64,000 nt of DNA from Lumnitzera littorea (GCA_024138015.1 JAMXBB010000002.1:10492690-10556689), one strand, 5' to 3'; counted from the first letter of the stretch, positions 44,931-57,000 are shown. A program made the numbers and translations. The notes: a model not told the origin generated them from the sequence alone.

Positions 44931-47186
44931 GGAGAAACAACAATTGGACTCCAAACATATTTCAAACATGGACAGTAGCGCCAATTGAGAACCAAGCATG
45001 TCGTAGGTTGAGAATCAATCAAGCATCCAACCACAACAGTAGTTGGATTTCAACTTCTTATGGATACATCTAATAGTAGCTTTAGCTTGAGAATTCCGTA
45101 ACTTGAGCAAGCACATCACATGACAATCGAGAAGAAAACTTGCATTTCATTACTATAGTAGGATAAGCTTGCAAATTCTTATTGACTTTATTTTTATTGT
45201 AGGCCATTACAGCAATTGAAGATAGAGGAGACCAAGCCATGGACTTTTTGGACAGCAGCTAAACTGAGAGCCAAGCGAATCCCATCAACACGCAACCGAG
45301 CAGCTCATTCGAATTTCAGTAGTAGGCTGTGACTCATTTCAAGTAAGAACTAAGCAGCAGCTGTAGCGCAAGAAGTCAGCAGCATACTATGCCAAGCTGA
45401 CGAAAGCTTCGAGTTTAGTTGTAGCATCTTCTCGCAACTGCACAGCTCCCAGTTTGTGTGACAGTAACTGCAGTGAACAACAACAGCAGCACGTAAGCTC
45501 TATGACTTGAAGCAGGCCTTGGATATGTGCTGATCTATAATGTGCTGTAGAAAATTGCAGCAACTCCATACACGAGCAATAGCTGGCTGAGTACCGTCCA
45601 CTCACGCCTATGCTTCACGAAGCTAAGAACAGCAATTTGTGAAGAATCCAACTCTAAGAGCAGCACTTGGGCTTGATTATCTATTTACTTTAGAAAAATA
45701 AGCCCACGTCAAGTACACTTGGGAAGCAAAGACACCTAGCAGCTAATTAATTTTGTCGTAGATTGCTTTGTCAGGTTAAAAAAACCCATTGTCATAGCTA
45801 AATTACACATGCCCACGTGGAGAAAAATAGCAACCATTCCAAAATATTGCACAAGGTCTAATGAAGTGGACATCAATTGGATTAAGTGACCTTATTTTAA
45901 AAATCTTTCTTCTAGTATGGGGCTATTCTCTTCTTGGGTTATTACTAATTAGGGTCCATGCTAACAAAAGGGGCAAGGACACGTCTGCTATGGCTTGTGG
46001 GATGTTTAGCGGGGAGAAAAATACAGCAGCGAATAGAATAAATGACGGAAAAAAAAAAAAAAAGACAGTAGAGGAGAGCCAAGAAGAGAATACAATAGCG
46101 AGGACTGAGGGACAAGAGGAAACATCAGTAGGTTAGGGATTTTGATTTTTGTTTTAGTTAGTTTAGTGAAGAACAAAAACTTTATTTTCATTTTATTAAT
46201 TTGATTATGTTTTGTTTAATTTCAAGAATCTAAATCATTTTGTTCTAACTCACTAAAAGATTGCTTCGGGTTTTAAATGAATCGGGATATGCTGATTTTT
46301 GTATCGGGTTTTGGAATTGAATATACCGATCGATGTGTTTTCTTTTCTTTATTATTTCAATTTAGATATATCTTGATTCATTTGGGTTTTGCGATATAAT
46401 CTAATACCTAATTTATTTGATTTTTATATTGATGGATTTGATGAATTGATGTGTTCGTGTATTTTTCCGATATCGATATTAAGTGTTCAGGTATTTTTCT
46501 ATTATGTTCATCGTCTAGTTATTGAGTATATGGCTATTACTTTTTAGCTAGATAGAGTTAGTGGATATTCAGAAAAATTTCGATAACTCGTATTAAATAT
46601 AGTTTGAATTTTTGGAAAAGCTCATCATAGGGATATGCAGGTTTTAATTAAATTCGTGAACTCACGCACTTAATGTGGTTGGAAGTATAGTTCAGGTCAT
46701 GTAGACATGCTTAAACCATATTTTTAACTAGAATAATAATTTTGGTGTAAGCGGATTATTATTTACCCAATAATTATAGATAAATTATCTTAACAGGTGA
46801 ATTTATGTTATAATTAGAATTCCGTTACTTCGGGAGGTGGGCGAGTTTTAGTGAATTTAGTTAAATCCCTTTTAGTCAATTTCGAATATCGATTTAAAAC
46901 ATCACATTGATTTAAATAAGAATAAATTTACGAATCCTAATTTAATCTTTTTTATTTCCTAGAGCTAAAACCCTCATAGTGCAATTAGAACATCTGGTTT
47001 AGTGTTCATCTTATTATTTAGTTTTCACTTACTTTTAATTCAATTATCGATAACTTAACTTAGGAAAAAACTCAGATAATTTAGTACTTAGCACTTAGCT
47101 TCCTGTGAAATACGACCTTGACTCATTGTTTGTATTGCTTCTACGACTTGATATACTTATCAGTTCACACACTTACGTTTTCAGCA
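44931..47186. other. Right part of the long LTR-like insertion
   Basis: Continuation of the 39330 element after the nested gypsy. No coding region is supported. The open frame at 45861-46136 ends in an A-run and charged low-complexity text and was not recognised. Confidence 0.5.
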
Positions 47187-47219
47187 AGTTACGTTCTACT
47201 GTGCTCTGATACCCGTAGT

Positions 47220-47500
47220 CTACTACCTCTGGGGTGCTCAATCCTTATCATCATCGAAATGGTCACCATTCCTTAGTTGGGTTACATATTCATTGAAGAA
47301 GCCTCGTCGAATGGCGTATTCAATTGTGTTCTTCGGTTAGAAGCATTCATTAGTGGTATGGTCATGATCATTGTGGAACTAGTAATATTTATCCAAGTTT
47401 TGATGGCTAAGGTTCCCTTTTATTTTCGAGGGCCTTTGCAATAGGTTCTCGTGCTTCACCTTGTAATAAACTTAGGCTATGAGTCCATTCAAGGGGGTAA
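47220..47500 (-). pseudogene. C-terminal gag remnant of the Tat element
   Basis: The minus strand reads PLNGLIA, YYKVKHENLLQRPSKIKG, then a FHNDHDHTTNECF region and IEYAIRRGFFNEYV. This fits the plant gypsy gag pattern KYCxFHxDHGHxTExC followed by IExLIRRGxLxxYV. It is cut off on both sides by nested insertions. Confidence 0.8.
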
Positions 47501-47503
47501 GTT

Positions 47504-49904
47504 TATAGACACCCCATTTTTGTCATCATTTATTTTAATTTCAGGCTATTTTCACTTTTAGCCCAAGTTTACAAAAAAAAAAAAATTGAAAAAATAGAAT
47601 AAAAAAGTAAAAATGGAAAAAAAAAAAACTCAAAAAGTAAGCAAAAAAAAAAATGAAAATAAAAAAATACATAATGTTATAGTCAAGTCAGTTAGTCATT
47701 TTGGGTCGGGTCAAATTACAATAGAATATATACATGCAATTTAGTAAATTTAAATCTTTTAGGCTTTATTACTAAAATGCTATTTAAGAAAAGTCCAATT
47801 ACATTTGAACTCATGAATGTGGACCTTGTTCTAATTTTGAATATTTCAACTAGGTTAAAAAAGACTCAGAATTTATTAAATACGCTATGGGCTATAGTTA
47901 ATTAAGTTGGGCCGAATCGGACCCAAGATAAAAAGCCTAAATAAAATATGAGGTTTCTAAAAACTTGATCTTGAAAATGGACTAGATTAAATCTTAAATG
48001 AAATTAACAAATTTAAATCAAGTATCATCGTATCTTATAAATATTGGATTTGTTAAGATTGAATGTTTACAACAAAAAGATCCAAAAGATCCAAGTTTAT
48101 GGTCTATAAATAGTAGATATTGAGATGTAAAAAAATACACGTTTTCACAATTACACACACAAGTCATAAAGTTAAATACTTCACTTACTATTGCACAACA
48201 TAACACATACGTCACTTACATAGTTTTTTTCATTCACACACACTCATCACTATATTGTCTTCATTGCACACATAGTTCACTCACACAACCACACACACTT
48301 ACGGAACACAAAGACAGCACACTACACTCACGGTCCACTCTACCATCCATACTACATTCACATCAGCACTACATACATACGGTGACATCTTATGCTATAG
48401 AACATACGCCACATGTCTACGTCCTTTAGCAAACTACAGTCTATACGTGTGCACGACTCCATTTGTAGTTTCACTTAAGCGTACAGTCCAATTGAAGATT
48501 CAAGTCACACATGCACAACTCGATTGTAGTGATCCGACCCGTTTAGGTAATTAGGTAAATTGTTTTAGTCATTTATTTATTTTGTTTTTAATAACTTTAT
48601 TTTACTAAATTATTTTTTTTAGCACAAGTTGTTTAATAATTTTAACATATGTCATGCATTTTAATAAGATAAATTTGTAAATTTTTAGATAAATTGTATT
48701 TTTTTAGATAAATTTCATGTTTTTAGTTAAATTGCATTTTTTAGATATAATTACATATCTTTTTCGAGATTCATATCTTTGGTGGAGATACACATCTAAA
48801 TTACATCTTACGTCTTTTTCATCAAAATCGAATTTTTTAGATATAGTTACATATTTTCTCCGAGATTCATACCTTTGGTGAAGATATGTATCTAAATTGC
48901 ATCTCACGTCTTTTTCATCAAAATTGAATTTTTTTGGATATAGTTACATATCTTCTCCGAGATTTATATCTTTGGTAAAGATATGTATCTAAATTGCATT
49001 TCATGTCTTTTTAGTCAAAATTGCATTTTTTTAGATATAGTTACATATCTTCACTGAGATTCATTTCTTTGGTGAAGATATGTATCTAAATTGTATCTTA
49101 TGTTTTTTTTTTTCATAAAATTGTATTTTTTAAAATATAGTTGTATATCTTCTCCAAGATTCATATCTTCATATCTTTGATGAAGATATATATCTAAATT
49201 ATATATATAAATCGTAGATTCACATAAATCTTGCATGTAAGCTTTTAAAATATCAATTTTTGGCACGTAGTGTTTTTTTTTTAATAAAAATCTTAACTAG
49301 TGATTTTGAAAAAGATTTAGTTAGTTAGGCTTTTTTAAAATAGATTCATAAGATTAGATCTTTTTAGGTTTTTTTAAATAATAAATTATTAAATAACGTA
49401 AATCTAGCTCAAATTTCAAATTAAAAAGAATTAACCCACTAAATTTTTTCTAAAATAAAAACTACGTTGATTTGATCCCAATTAGTGGCTATATAAGTAC
49501 TTTTGGAGCAACTGTAAAATTTATAAAATATTTTTGTTTTCTTTTCATTTTTAGGGAAATTTTGTAATAAAAAATAATTAAAAATTCATTTTTATGCATT
49601 TTAACATCCTTAGCATTATTTTTCATTTTTCGAAAAAATTATAAAAATAAAAGCCATTAGTTGTTTTCTTAATTCTTACATGGTAACTTGATCTTAATAG
49701 GTTAACTCTCGAATTTAGATTTTTTGAAAAATATTTTTTTTAGAAAATCCTTGAACTAGTGCTTAAATTAAGGTTTTCCCATCTGAAACCCTAATTTTAT
49801 TTTTTACCAGTTTAACTAGTTAGTTACTTATATCAAGTAATTTATATTAAGCGAACTGGGTTTAATATAGATTAAATTAAAGAAAATCGAAATTTGGCTC
49901 GACA
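47504..49904 (+). mobile_element. Ogre-like solo LTR (2.4 kb)
   Basis: It starts TATAGACACCCCATTTTTGT (TG changed to TA) and ends GGCTCGACA. The TSD is AAGTT (47499-47503) versus ATGTT (49905-49909), with one mismatch. Start and end resemble the LTR at 53561-56201, including a shared AACTACGT...GTAAGTA block near the end. It splits the gag of the Tat element. Confidence 0.72.
48700..49215. repeat. 97-bp tandem array inside the Ogre-like solo LTR
   Basis: About five units are marked by TAGATATAGTTACATAT at 48742, 48839, 48935, 49032 and (decayed) 49131. Each is followed by CTCCGAGATTCATATCTTTGG. Open minus-strand frames with a repeated NLDxYLHQRYES are by-products of this period. Confidence 0.9.
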
Positions 49905-49989
49905 ATGTTACATGTAGATAGGAGGGGGCAGCGAGTCTCACTTGACTTAGTGCTTCTTCTTTCCCTCCCCCTCCCCCTTTGATCTGTTC

Positions 49990-51082
49990 GGTACTCTTTA
50001 GTCGAGGCGGTTGTTTACAAACAATTTCTCCTTATCCTACTTTTTGCTTGACCTCTCTCGGTCGATATCATGCCTGGCGTGAATGTTATCCACCTAATCG
50101 ATGTACTTCTAGGCTTTACTCCAAAAGCTAGCCAAGGTCTTCGGCTTACTCTTCGTAAGTGATCCAAAGAAGTCTCTTGAAGGTCAGATGTTGAGTTAAG
50201 CGGCATGGACAACAATTCCCTTGTCCAGCCGAGGGATCTTGACTATAACATTGTTGAATTGGGCGATGTAGTCAGGTATAAGGACGACGTGTCCTTGGAT
50301 GAGGGCTTATTAGCCTTGAAATGAAAGCTAAATTTTTGCACCAATTCATCAAAAGAGTTGATAGAGTTCTCAGGCAGGTGGTTGAACCACGCCCGAGCTG
50401 TTTTTCTCAAAGTACCTAGGAAAGCCTTGCATATTATAGTGTCTCGATGATCATGAAGGTTTACGAGGGTATGGAAGTGGAGGAGGTAGTCGTCAGGGTC
50501 TCATGTACTGTCATATTGGTCCAGGGATGAAAGTTTTCTATTGGGAGGCAACACTTCGTCCTAGACGCCCTTAATGAAGAGGGTTTTATTGCTAGCAACC
50601 AGCCCGGTACCACTAGCTATCTTGCTCACTTATTGTTTTGAAAGCCTCCTAACAATTGTGTGGAGCTCATTAAGGTCAGCATTATTTGTCGGATGAGCTT
50701 GGCGTACTGCTAAGTGAGTCGATACTCCTTGCGAGTCAGTTACTTACTCATTACCAACGAGAGCTCGGTCGCGAGTAGCCGCAGACTTTGTTGGTTATTG
50801 CTACAGTGGGGGATCAGGTTGCTAATCCTTGCCATTTTGTGGCTATTGCTAGTGGTTTTACCCAATGCGGGCATTAGAGGCTTCAAAGGGGTGAGTTTGT
50901 GTGCTACATCTCTTGGCTTCTTCAAGGTGAGCGCGAAGGAGACTATTTTGAGTAATAAGTTCCTCAGCCAAGTGTTCCAAGCACCCTAGGCGTTCCTCTA
51001 ATGTTGCCTTTAGGAAGGACTGGTTCTCCACAAGTTGGTTATTCACCACCTGGCGATTCTCCTCTTTGTCATGGTAAGACAT
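49990..51082 (-). pseudogene. N-terminal and core gag remnant of the Tat element
   Basis: An open start at 51082 reads MSYHDKEENRQVVNNQLVEN and a coiled ERLGCLEHLAEELITQNSLL. The core, in other frames at 50330-50480, reads CKAFLGTLRKTARAWFNHLP-like gag text; the ARAWFN word is typical of Retrotrans_gag domains. A further open piece lies at 50015-50215. The protein would form the virus-like particle. It is broken by stops and frameshifts. Confidence 0.7.
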
Positions 51083-51150
51083 GATGTCTAAGAATTACGT
51101 GTAGGGAATGTGTTTAGTATGTTTGGAATTCTTTCGTATAGGAATTTTGT

Positions 51151-51170
51151 TTCCCACAAACGGCACTAAA
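51151..51170 (-). other. Primer-binding site of the Tat element
   Basis: The minus strand reads TTTAGTGCCGTTTGTGGGAA immediately after the 5' LTR. It resembles the GGCGCCGTCTGTGGGAA-type site recalled from plant Tat/RIRE2-like elements. Confidence 0.7.
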
Positions 51171-51655
51171 TGTTGTCTCAAGGTGTTTACTGGTAGAGAT
51201 TGGGCTTTGCATGTAGTAAGCCTGCAAAATAAAACACTACAAGGGGATGCTGGGGTGTTATTCGGCGTGGCCACTCCAATGCTTAAGTTAGTAGTATGCT
51301 CTAGAGAGTAAGGGATACTTGAGAGTAATGGGTAAGCTTTAACGTATAAAGTGTAGAGAGCTTTACTGTTGGGTGACTTAGTATTTATAGTAGAATGGCG
51401 CTAGCAATTGGAGGGCAGTTAGTGGGAGAGATCCTCTCCCGCAAGTATGGGAGAGAGGGCTTGTGGTGTCCAACGTGTCTCACATATACTGGAGGTGGTT
51501 GCTAACTTAGTCTCTTATCCTTATTCATTGTCTTCTAGACATTAAAGAGCTTCTTGGGCATAATCAAGCTTGGCCAAGGCAGCAAGCCCTAAGTGGTGAG
51601 GTGCATCAAATCTAGACGAGTTTGAGAGGCCAATGTCTAAAGAACCCTATCAACA
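51171..51655 (-). repeat. 5' LTR of the Tat element
   Basis: 485 bp with TG...CA ends. TATAAATA on the minus strand at 51382-51389 is the likely element promoter. Confidence 0.9.
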
Positions 51656-51660
51656 GAAAG

Positions 51661-52009
51661 CAAGCTTTTGAAGATTTAAGAATATAAAATCTAATTTCAA
51701 AATTAAGGGTACTAACATGAAAGAAATATAAAAAGGGCATATTTATAATTAATAGAAAAGAGCATGGTAATATGAAAAATATAGAATGTTTAGGAGGTAG
51801 AAGAAGATTGAGAATTATTTAATATAATAAAAAATATTCATAAAAAACAATCAATTCTAAATTATTCATTGGCATCATTCCATTATTAAGCTTAAAATGA
51901 GCTCACTAGAATCACTCGATTACTTAGGTTTAATGAAACTTGGGCTTTAGGAATTCATATGGGTTATCAAATAAGAAAAGGTCTAAAAACCTAAAGAATT
52001 AGAATTCCA
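51661..52009. other. Flank between the Tat element and LINE remnant
   Basis: A/T-rich. It may be part of the decayed LINE, but no domain is readable. Confidence 0.4.
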
Positions 52010-53440
52010 TGGTATCCTTAGCAAACTTCAATAGACTTTGATGGATGGAAGGGAAGCCATCTTTGCATGGTTAGCATACTAATACTTATCAAGTCAGCTC
52101 TTGAGTCTATTCTTATTTATTATATGTAACCTACAAAGCTCCTAATTAAGTTGATCTAAAAAATAGATTCAATCACAAAGAACTTCTTATGGAATGGGAA
52201 TGGGGATAGGAAAAAAGCACATCAGATAAATTGGGAGATCATTAACCAATTAAAAGAGTCTAGTGGCATAGGAATTTTAAATCTTTGAGTTATATAATAA
52301 GGCTTGTGCAATTAAAAGGTTTTTCACCTTAAAAACCAAAAGCGTCTTATGAATTAACATGTGTTAAGGTTGCAAACGAGCCAAGCTGTTGAAGGCTCAA
52401 CCTTGGCTCATTTAAAAATTATCAAGTTTGAGCTCGAGCTTGAGCTCGAGTCGAGCTTTTATTGAGCTTGCAAATTGAGGCTAAAGCTTAGTTAGTTTAA
52501 ATAAATCAGTTTTATATTGAGTTCAAACTTAACTTTTTTGCTAATCGAGATCAAGTCTAATTGAGCTTAAAGTTAGCTAAGCTTGAGCTTGATCATGAGC
52601 CTAAATATGTGAAATGAAAATAAATATATAATTAAATAGATTAATAATAATAAAAAAGAATTAGATTATATATTATATAATATATGTTATCTCATAATGC
52701 ATTATATGTTTATATATATTATATAGATTTTAACTTTTGGATTTTAATAATATGTAATATATAGTATACATAACATTGGTAATATATATAAATCTTGTAA
52801 GCTTGCTCACAACCCTAAAAGAGCTTATTAGCCTAAATTGTAGTTTAAGCACGATTTTTTTAAATAAACAAGTTTTATCTTGAGTTCAAGTTTCAGCTCG
52901 GTTGAGTTTAAAACGAGTTTAGCTCTAACATCTCGTGAGTAGCTTAATTCATTTACATTCTTAACTTGTATGAAGCAACATATATGAAGCGAATAAGGGT
53001 GAAAAGCTTTTATACACCCTTAACACTTCTCTCCTTTAGAGAAAACTTGCAAAAGAAGTTGCTAAGCTGGATGCTAGTGGGTATAAGGAGTCAAAGCTAA
53101 GAGAAAACAAACTTTTGGTTTGACACTTTGGGGACATAAAGAACACTAAGACAATTCAGTTAGCACCTTCTACATAAATTAGTATAGTACTTATCAGTTG
53201 AAGACTTTCCAATTTCTAATTGGCTAGTGAAGGAGATAAGGCCTATTTGTCTTTAATAAAATCTCCAAGTTAAAATGATGATGTCAAAGTCATGAGAAAC
53301 ACAAACTCTTTAAGATATGAGATTCTATTTATGCTTTACCCTGTATGTATGGCTATCTAAATTTTGGAATTGAACTTATCCCATAACAAGCAAGAAGTAC
53401 CTTGGAAGGTACTCCATCAACTTATGAATTTTTCATCATA
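52010..53440 (+). mobile_element. Second LINE remnant
   Basis: The plus strand reads KNFLWNGNGDRKKAHQINWE, then ESSGIGILNL. This is the post-RT region of plant L1 LINEs (FLWxGxxxxKKxHxVxWxxVCxPKxxGGLGI). Similar LINE-like but stop-ridden text resumes after the fold-back repeat at 52363-52965. RT proper and the 3' tail were not seen. Confidence 0.65.
52363..52965. mobile_element. Fold-back miniature element rich in GAGCTTGAGCTCGAG
   Basis: The left end GTTAAGGTTGCAAACGAGCC and the reverse complement of the right end (GTTAAGAATGTAAATGAATT) share an imperfect inverted terminus. The interior has GAGCTCGAGCTTGAGCTCGAG on the left and GAGTTCAAGTTTCAGCTCGG on the right. It splits the LINE text. No clear TSD was found, and the superfamily is unknown. 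Confidence 0.5.
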
Positions 53441-53560
53441 TTTTTATAATATAATTTTTTTAAGGTAAGTTGCTCCATAACATATTAATTTTCTATGTAA
53501 GCTAAGTTATTCATCAATCCAATAATTTTCAACAATTTAATTATATATATAATTCTTAAT

Positions 53561-56201
53561 TGTAGATACTCAATTTTTGTCCCCTTTATTTTATTTTATT
53601 TTATCAAGGAGTCCTAAATCAAGAAAAACACAAAAAATTAAATTAAATTAAAGAAAATCCAAAAATTAAGAAATTTAGAAAAATACAAAAATATGAAAAA
53701 GCACAAGAAATAAGAAATTTGGGAAAATATCAAAAAATAGGAAATCTAGAAAGAAACACAAAAAAAAAAGAAATTTAGAAAATAAAAAAATTTTAAAACT
53801 TTAGAAAATTGAAAAGTTACAAAAAATAGAAAATTTTAGGGAATTTAAAAAATAACAATTTAATAGGATAGATTTTTTTTTTTTAATTTCAAATAAGTTT
53901 AGAAGTAAGACCATTGGACCTAAGCTTAAGCTAACCCGATCTAATTATACATATGGACAAGACACAAGCCAATGGTTTAACGGATAAACAAATGAACTTG
54001 GTATTGGATTTAAGTATAAAGTTAGGGGTTCGAATCTTGATAAAGGCATACAAAAGCCTTTTGTTTTTTTTTTTTTTTTCCGGATAACATACTATATTGT
54101 ATTGCCACGTATCAGGATCTCATTGTGCCACGTATCTTGATACGTAGCAACATCGGATTATACGTGTGCTAACGTAGTACTACATGTTACATGAGAATAC
54201 GTAACAACATCTGATTAGTCAGCACAGTTGATGTGGTGCTACATCGACGCCACATCAGTATTTTCACTCTTTTTCCCTTCTCTTTCTTTCCCTTTCCCTT
54301 GATTTCCTCCCCTTTCCTAGCTAAGAATAGACCCAACCCCTTCCCTTTGGCCTTAGAGTTTGCACGTTTTCCTTACTCAAACACACTTATTAATGGTGCG
54401 ATTTCATCCTCCGCATGGCCTACTGGGGATTGGTGAAAATAACAGGTCTAGATTCAGTCAAATAAGCATTCAAATCAAGCTCCAAAATTCGGAAAAAAAA
54501 AAAACTAAAATTTCAAACATTGTCATTTAATCTGATTTCTAGTTTCCTTGATTACTAGAGTGTTTTTGTATATAAAAGGGGTGTTAGGGAGTTCATTAGA
54601 TCACGTACAACCATTTATGAGCTTTATAAATCATCACAAGCCTTCACTCTCTCATTTTCTCTCTCTAGCTGAATCTCTCTCTCCCTTTTTAGCTCGAAAT
54701 TCGACCATGGTGGCTTTCGAATGAAACTAACACTATTGTTGTAACCCCCACAATCCCAACTTGCCCTTACTAACCCCCTACCACCATCGCCGTGCTCTTA
54801 AACTCCAAAACCACCACTTAGGCCAAAACCCTACACACTGCGATCCACTTTCGAAACCACCATCTTCGACTTGAATTAAGCCTATGACTAAGCTCCCTAT
54901 ACTTCAAAACCCAACCTCAACTGCTTAGTCGAATCCAGCAAGCTATTTACTAAACACCCCCATCAACCATCACTAACTGCCACTCACTAACACCATCTAA
55001 ACTACCCTTAACGGCTATTGCATCAAGCCTACCCCCAATAAACCCAATTAAATACACACAAATCCCCTTTCCCTGTCTTACTTTGGCTACCAGATTAGCC
55101 CGAACCATACTTCGTCGTGCTGCTGAAGTGGAGTTGGAGACAACCCGATCCAACTCGGATTCGCGCACCGACCCAACTACCCGATTCGCAAACTCAAGTC
55201 TAACCCACAGACCGACTCGATCGACCCACACATTCCCCCCCTTGGACCGGTCTTATTACCTATCCCATTTGCTTATTTTCTTTTGTTTTGTTTATTTGGT
55301 TTTGTAAATTTTTTTTATTTATTTACTTATTTATTAATGTACATGTAAATTGTACTACCAAAAAAAAAAGGAAAAGAAAAAAGAAAGAAAAAAAAAATAA
55401 GAAAAGAAAAAAGCATTTCATTTCTTTATTTAGTTTAATAAAAATAAAAATAAGTATAATAAAAAATAATAATAAAGATAAGTAATAAGATAATGAATAA
55501 AATTTTTTTTAAACACTTAGAAAAATCAAGTTTTCAAAAAAAAAAAACGAACTCTTTAAAAATTAGGACTATTTTAAGATTTTTAAAAAATAAAACCCTG
55601 ATTAAGACTTTTTTTTTCTTTAAATGAATTGACCAGGATAAAAACATAAAGCTGATCTTTTTTTCAAAAAATTAAAATCAACTTAACTCGCTAATTTTTT
55701 ACAAAAGAGAACTACGTATGTCTGATCTCGAATAGCGGGTATGTAAGTAACATGGGGCGATGATAAAATTTTTTTTTTCCTTTTTAGTTTAAATTGTTTG
55801 AATTATCCCATTTAGGTAAATAATCGAGTTTTATCTTTTAAAATTGAAAGGTGATTTTTAAGGTTAAAATTAAATTTAGAAAGTTAGTGATATCCATAAG
55901 GGTTTAAAATTCATAACCTTTAGATCTAGATCTTTAGTTTCAAAAACCGTTTTATAAAATTGATTTAATCGATAGATCAATAGCTAAGTTATGACCAATC
56001 TACGTAATTGATTATAATCTAACTCTTTTTCTTGACCCTAGTTGAATGACAACTCTAAAGTGGTTTTCAAAATATAAAAAGAATCAGTTTTCTTTAAACC
56101 CTAGTTGAGGGTCGGTATTAAACAAGTAAGAGTTTAGTATTGATTGGTTTAAATAAAACTTAATTTTTAAAAACCGAGAGGTTAAAAAACCAAGCTCGAC
56201 A
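53561..56201 (+). repeat. 5' LTR of the Ogre-like element
   Basis: 2641 bp, from TGTAGATACTC to AAGCTCGACA. The first 1.8 kb pairs with 62265-64000. A tRNA-like Pol III box pair lies at 53973-54037, and a TATA-like TATATAAAAGGGG near 54569-54581 is shared with the 3' LTR. Confidence 0.82.
53973..54037 (+). promoter_or_regulatory. tRNA-like A and B boxes inside the LTR
   Basis: TGGTTTAACGG (53973-53983) fits the A box consensus TRGYNNARNNG. GGTTCGAATCT (54027-54037) fits the B box with one mismatch. Start-to-start spacing is 54 nt. A long T-run follows at about 54059-54080 and could act as a Pol III stop. The 3' LTR keeps the A box (62709-62719) but has a weaker B box. Confidence 0.5.
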
Positions 56202-56204
56202 GCT

Positions 56205-56223
56205 TGACGACTCCATTGGGGAC
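56205..56223 (+). other. Primer-binding site of the Ogre-like element
   Basis: TGACGACTCCATTGGGGAC starts 3 nt after the LTR. It resembles the TGGCGACTCCACTGGGGA site I recall from Ogre elements. Confidence 0.7.
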
Positions 56224-56389
56224 GTCAAGAGGATTAGTCATTCAACCTTTCAAAATTAAAATTAACCTCTAAAAATCACCTTAATGTAATTTATTTACAT
56301 ATTCATTCTTTATTTATATCATAATTGTACTAACGTCTTTGTAAGTTTAGTTTCTAACTGTTTTGAGGGGGGAATTTATTTCTCATAAT

Positions 56390-57000
56390 AGGAATGCATG
56401 ATAGATATGGTCGAACCCGAGCCGTCTTAAGACTATAAGATAGGGAGTCATTGTGTAAGTTTCGAGTGTAGTAGAGCAACCACCGTTGAGGGCCGATTAC
56501 ACTGCCCCACTTAAACTTTAATGTGACTAAAGAATCGTTTTGTAAGAAATGCGGGGGGTCATAGAGTTTAAGGACCTCTAGAACTTAGCCTTCTTCAGGG
56601 TTTGGTGAGTAACTAATAGGCCGGCATTGTTATAAAAGAGAAAAAGAAAAGATAAACCTGAAGCTTCTTTCCCTATATTTTCTTAAAATTCACTCTCAGC
56701 TTTTGTTTATCTGTCTATGCTATTATCTTGCATATCATGTGCATTAGGGTATGGGAGATTATTTGTTGCATCAAAGATGAAGGGTAGATGTGGTCAGACT
56801 TAAGCCGTCTTAGGACCTTAGGAGAGGGGTCATTGTATAGGCTTCGGGTGTTGTAGTGTAACTACCACTCGAGGTTGATTAAGCTGCCTTACTTAAGCCC
56901 AATATGACCAATAAAAGTGTTATTTAACAAGTGAGGTCACAAAACTTAAGGATCTTTTTAAAACCTACCTTAATTACATATACTCCCCTCCAAGCTTGAG
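56390..57000 (+). repeat. Direct duplication in the leader of the Ogre-like element
   Basis: The block at about 56390-56640 recurs at 56770-57000; GCCGTCTTA words lie at 56421 and 56804, a spacing of 383. Both contain GTCATTGTRTA and AAGGA-CTY blocks. Confidence 0.75.

Larger units (their letters stand above)
39330..47186. mobile_element. Long LTR-like insertion (about 4.2 kb) split by a gypsy element
   Basis: It starts TGATAAATGTGTAAAATTGC and ends TTTTCAGCA. The imperfect TSD is TGTTA (39325-39329) versus AGTTA (47187-47191). The boundaries fit the break in the Tat element between gag end and protease. Without the nested element at 41250-44930 it is about 4.2 kb, with no coding remnant and no internal second LTR seen. 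The start, and the near-end words AAATACGACCTTGACTCATT and TACTTATCAG, recall Athila-type LTRs. It may be a giant solo LTR or a LARD-like element. The exact ends are uncertain. Confidence 0.6.
27113..51655 (-). mobile_element. Tat-lineage Ty3/gypsy LTR retrotransposon, expanded by three nested insertions
   Basis: LTRs at 27113-27614 and 51171-51655 are direct repeats, alike throughout, with TG...CA ends. The 5-bp TSD GAAAG is at 27108-27112 and 51656-51660. Order on the minus strand: 5' LTR, primer-binding site, gag, protease, reverse transcriptase with RNase H, a second RNase H-like segment, integrase, a tandem array, a long 3' region with an antisense open unit, polypurine tract, 3' LTR. 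The extra RNase H and the long 3' region with an opposite-strand ORF are known features of the Tat lineage. Insertions at 33983-36888, 39330-47186 and 47504-49904, with their TSDs, account for about 13.2 kb. The original element was therefore about 11.4 kb. Many stops and frameshifts make it inactive. Confidence 0.9.

Noticed and set aside
48704..49266. Repeat protein with NLDxYLHQRYES units
   Set aside because: The repeat in the protein simply reflects the 97-bp DNA tandem array in an LTR.
54233..55485. Several ORFs in the 5' LTR of the Ogre-like element
   Set aside because: They are not shared in frame with the 3' LTR copy and have no domain; C/T-rich leader DNA gives chance frames.
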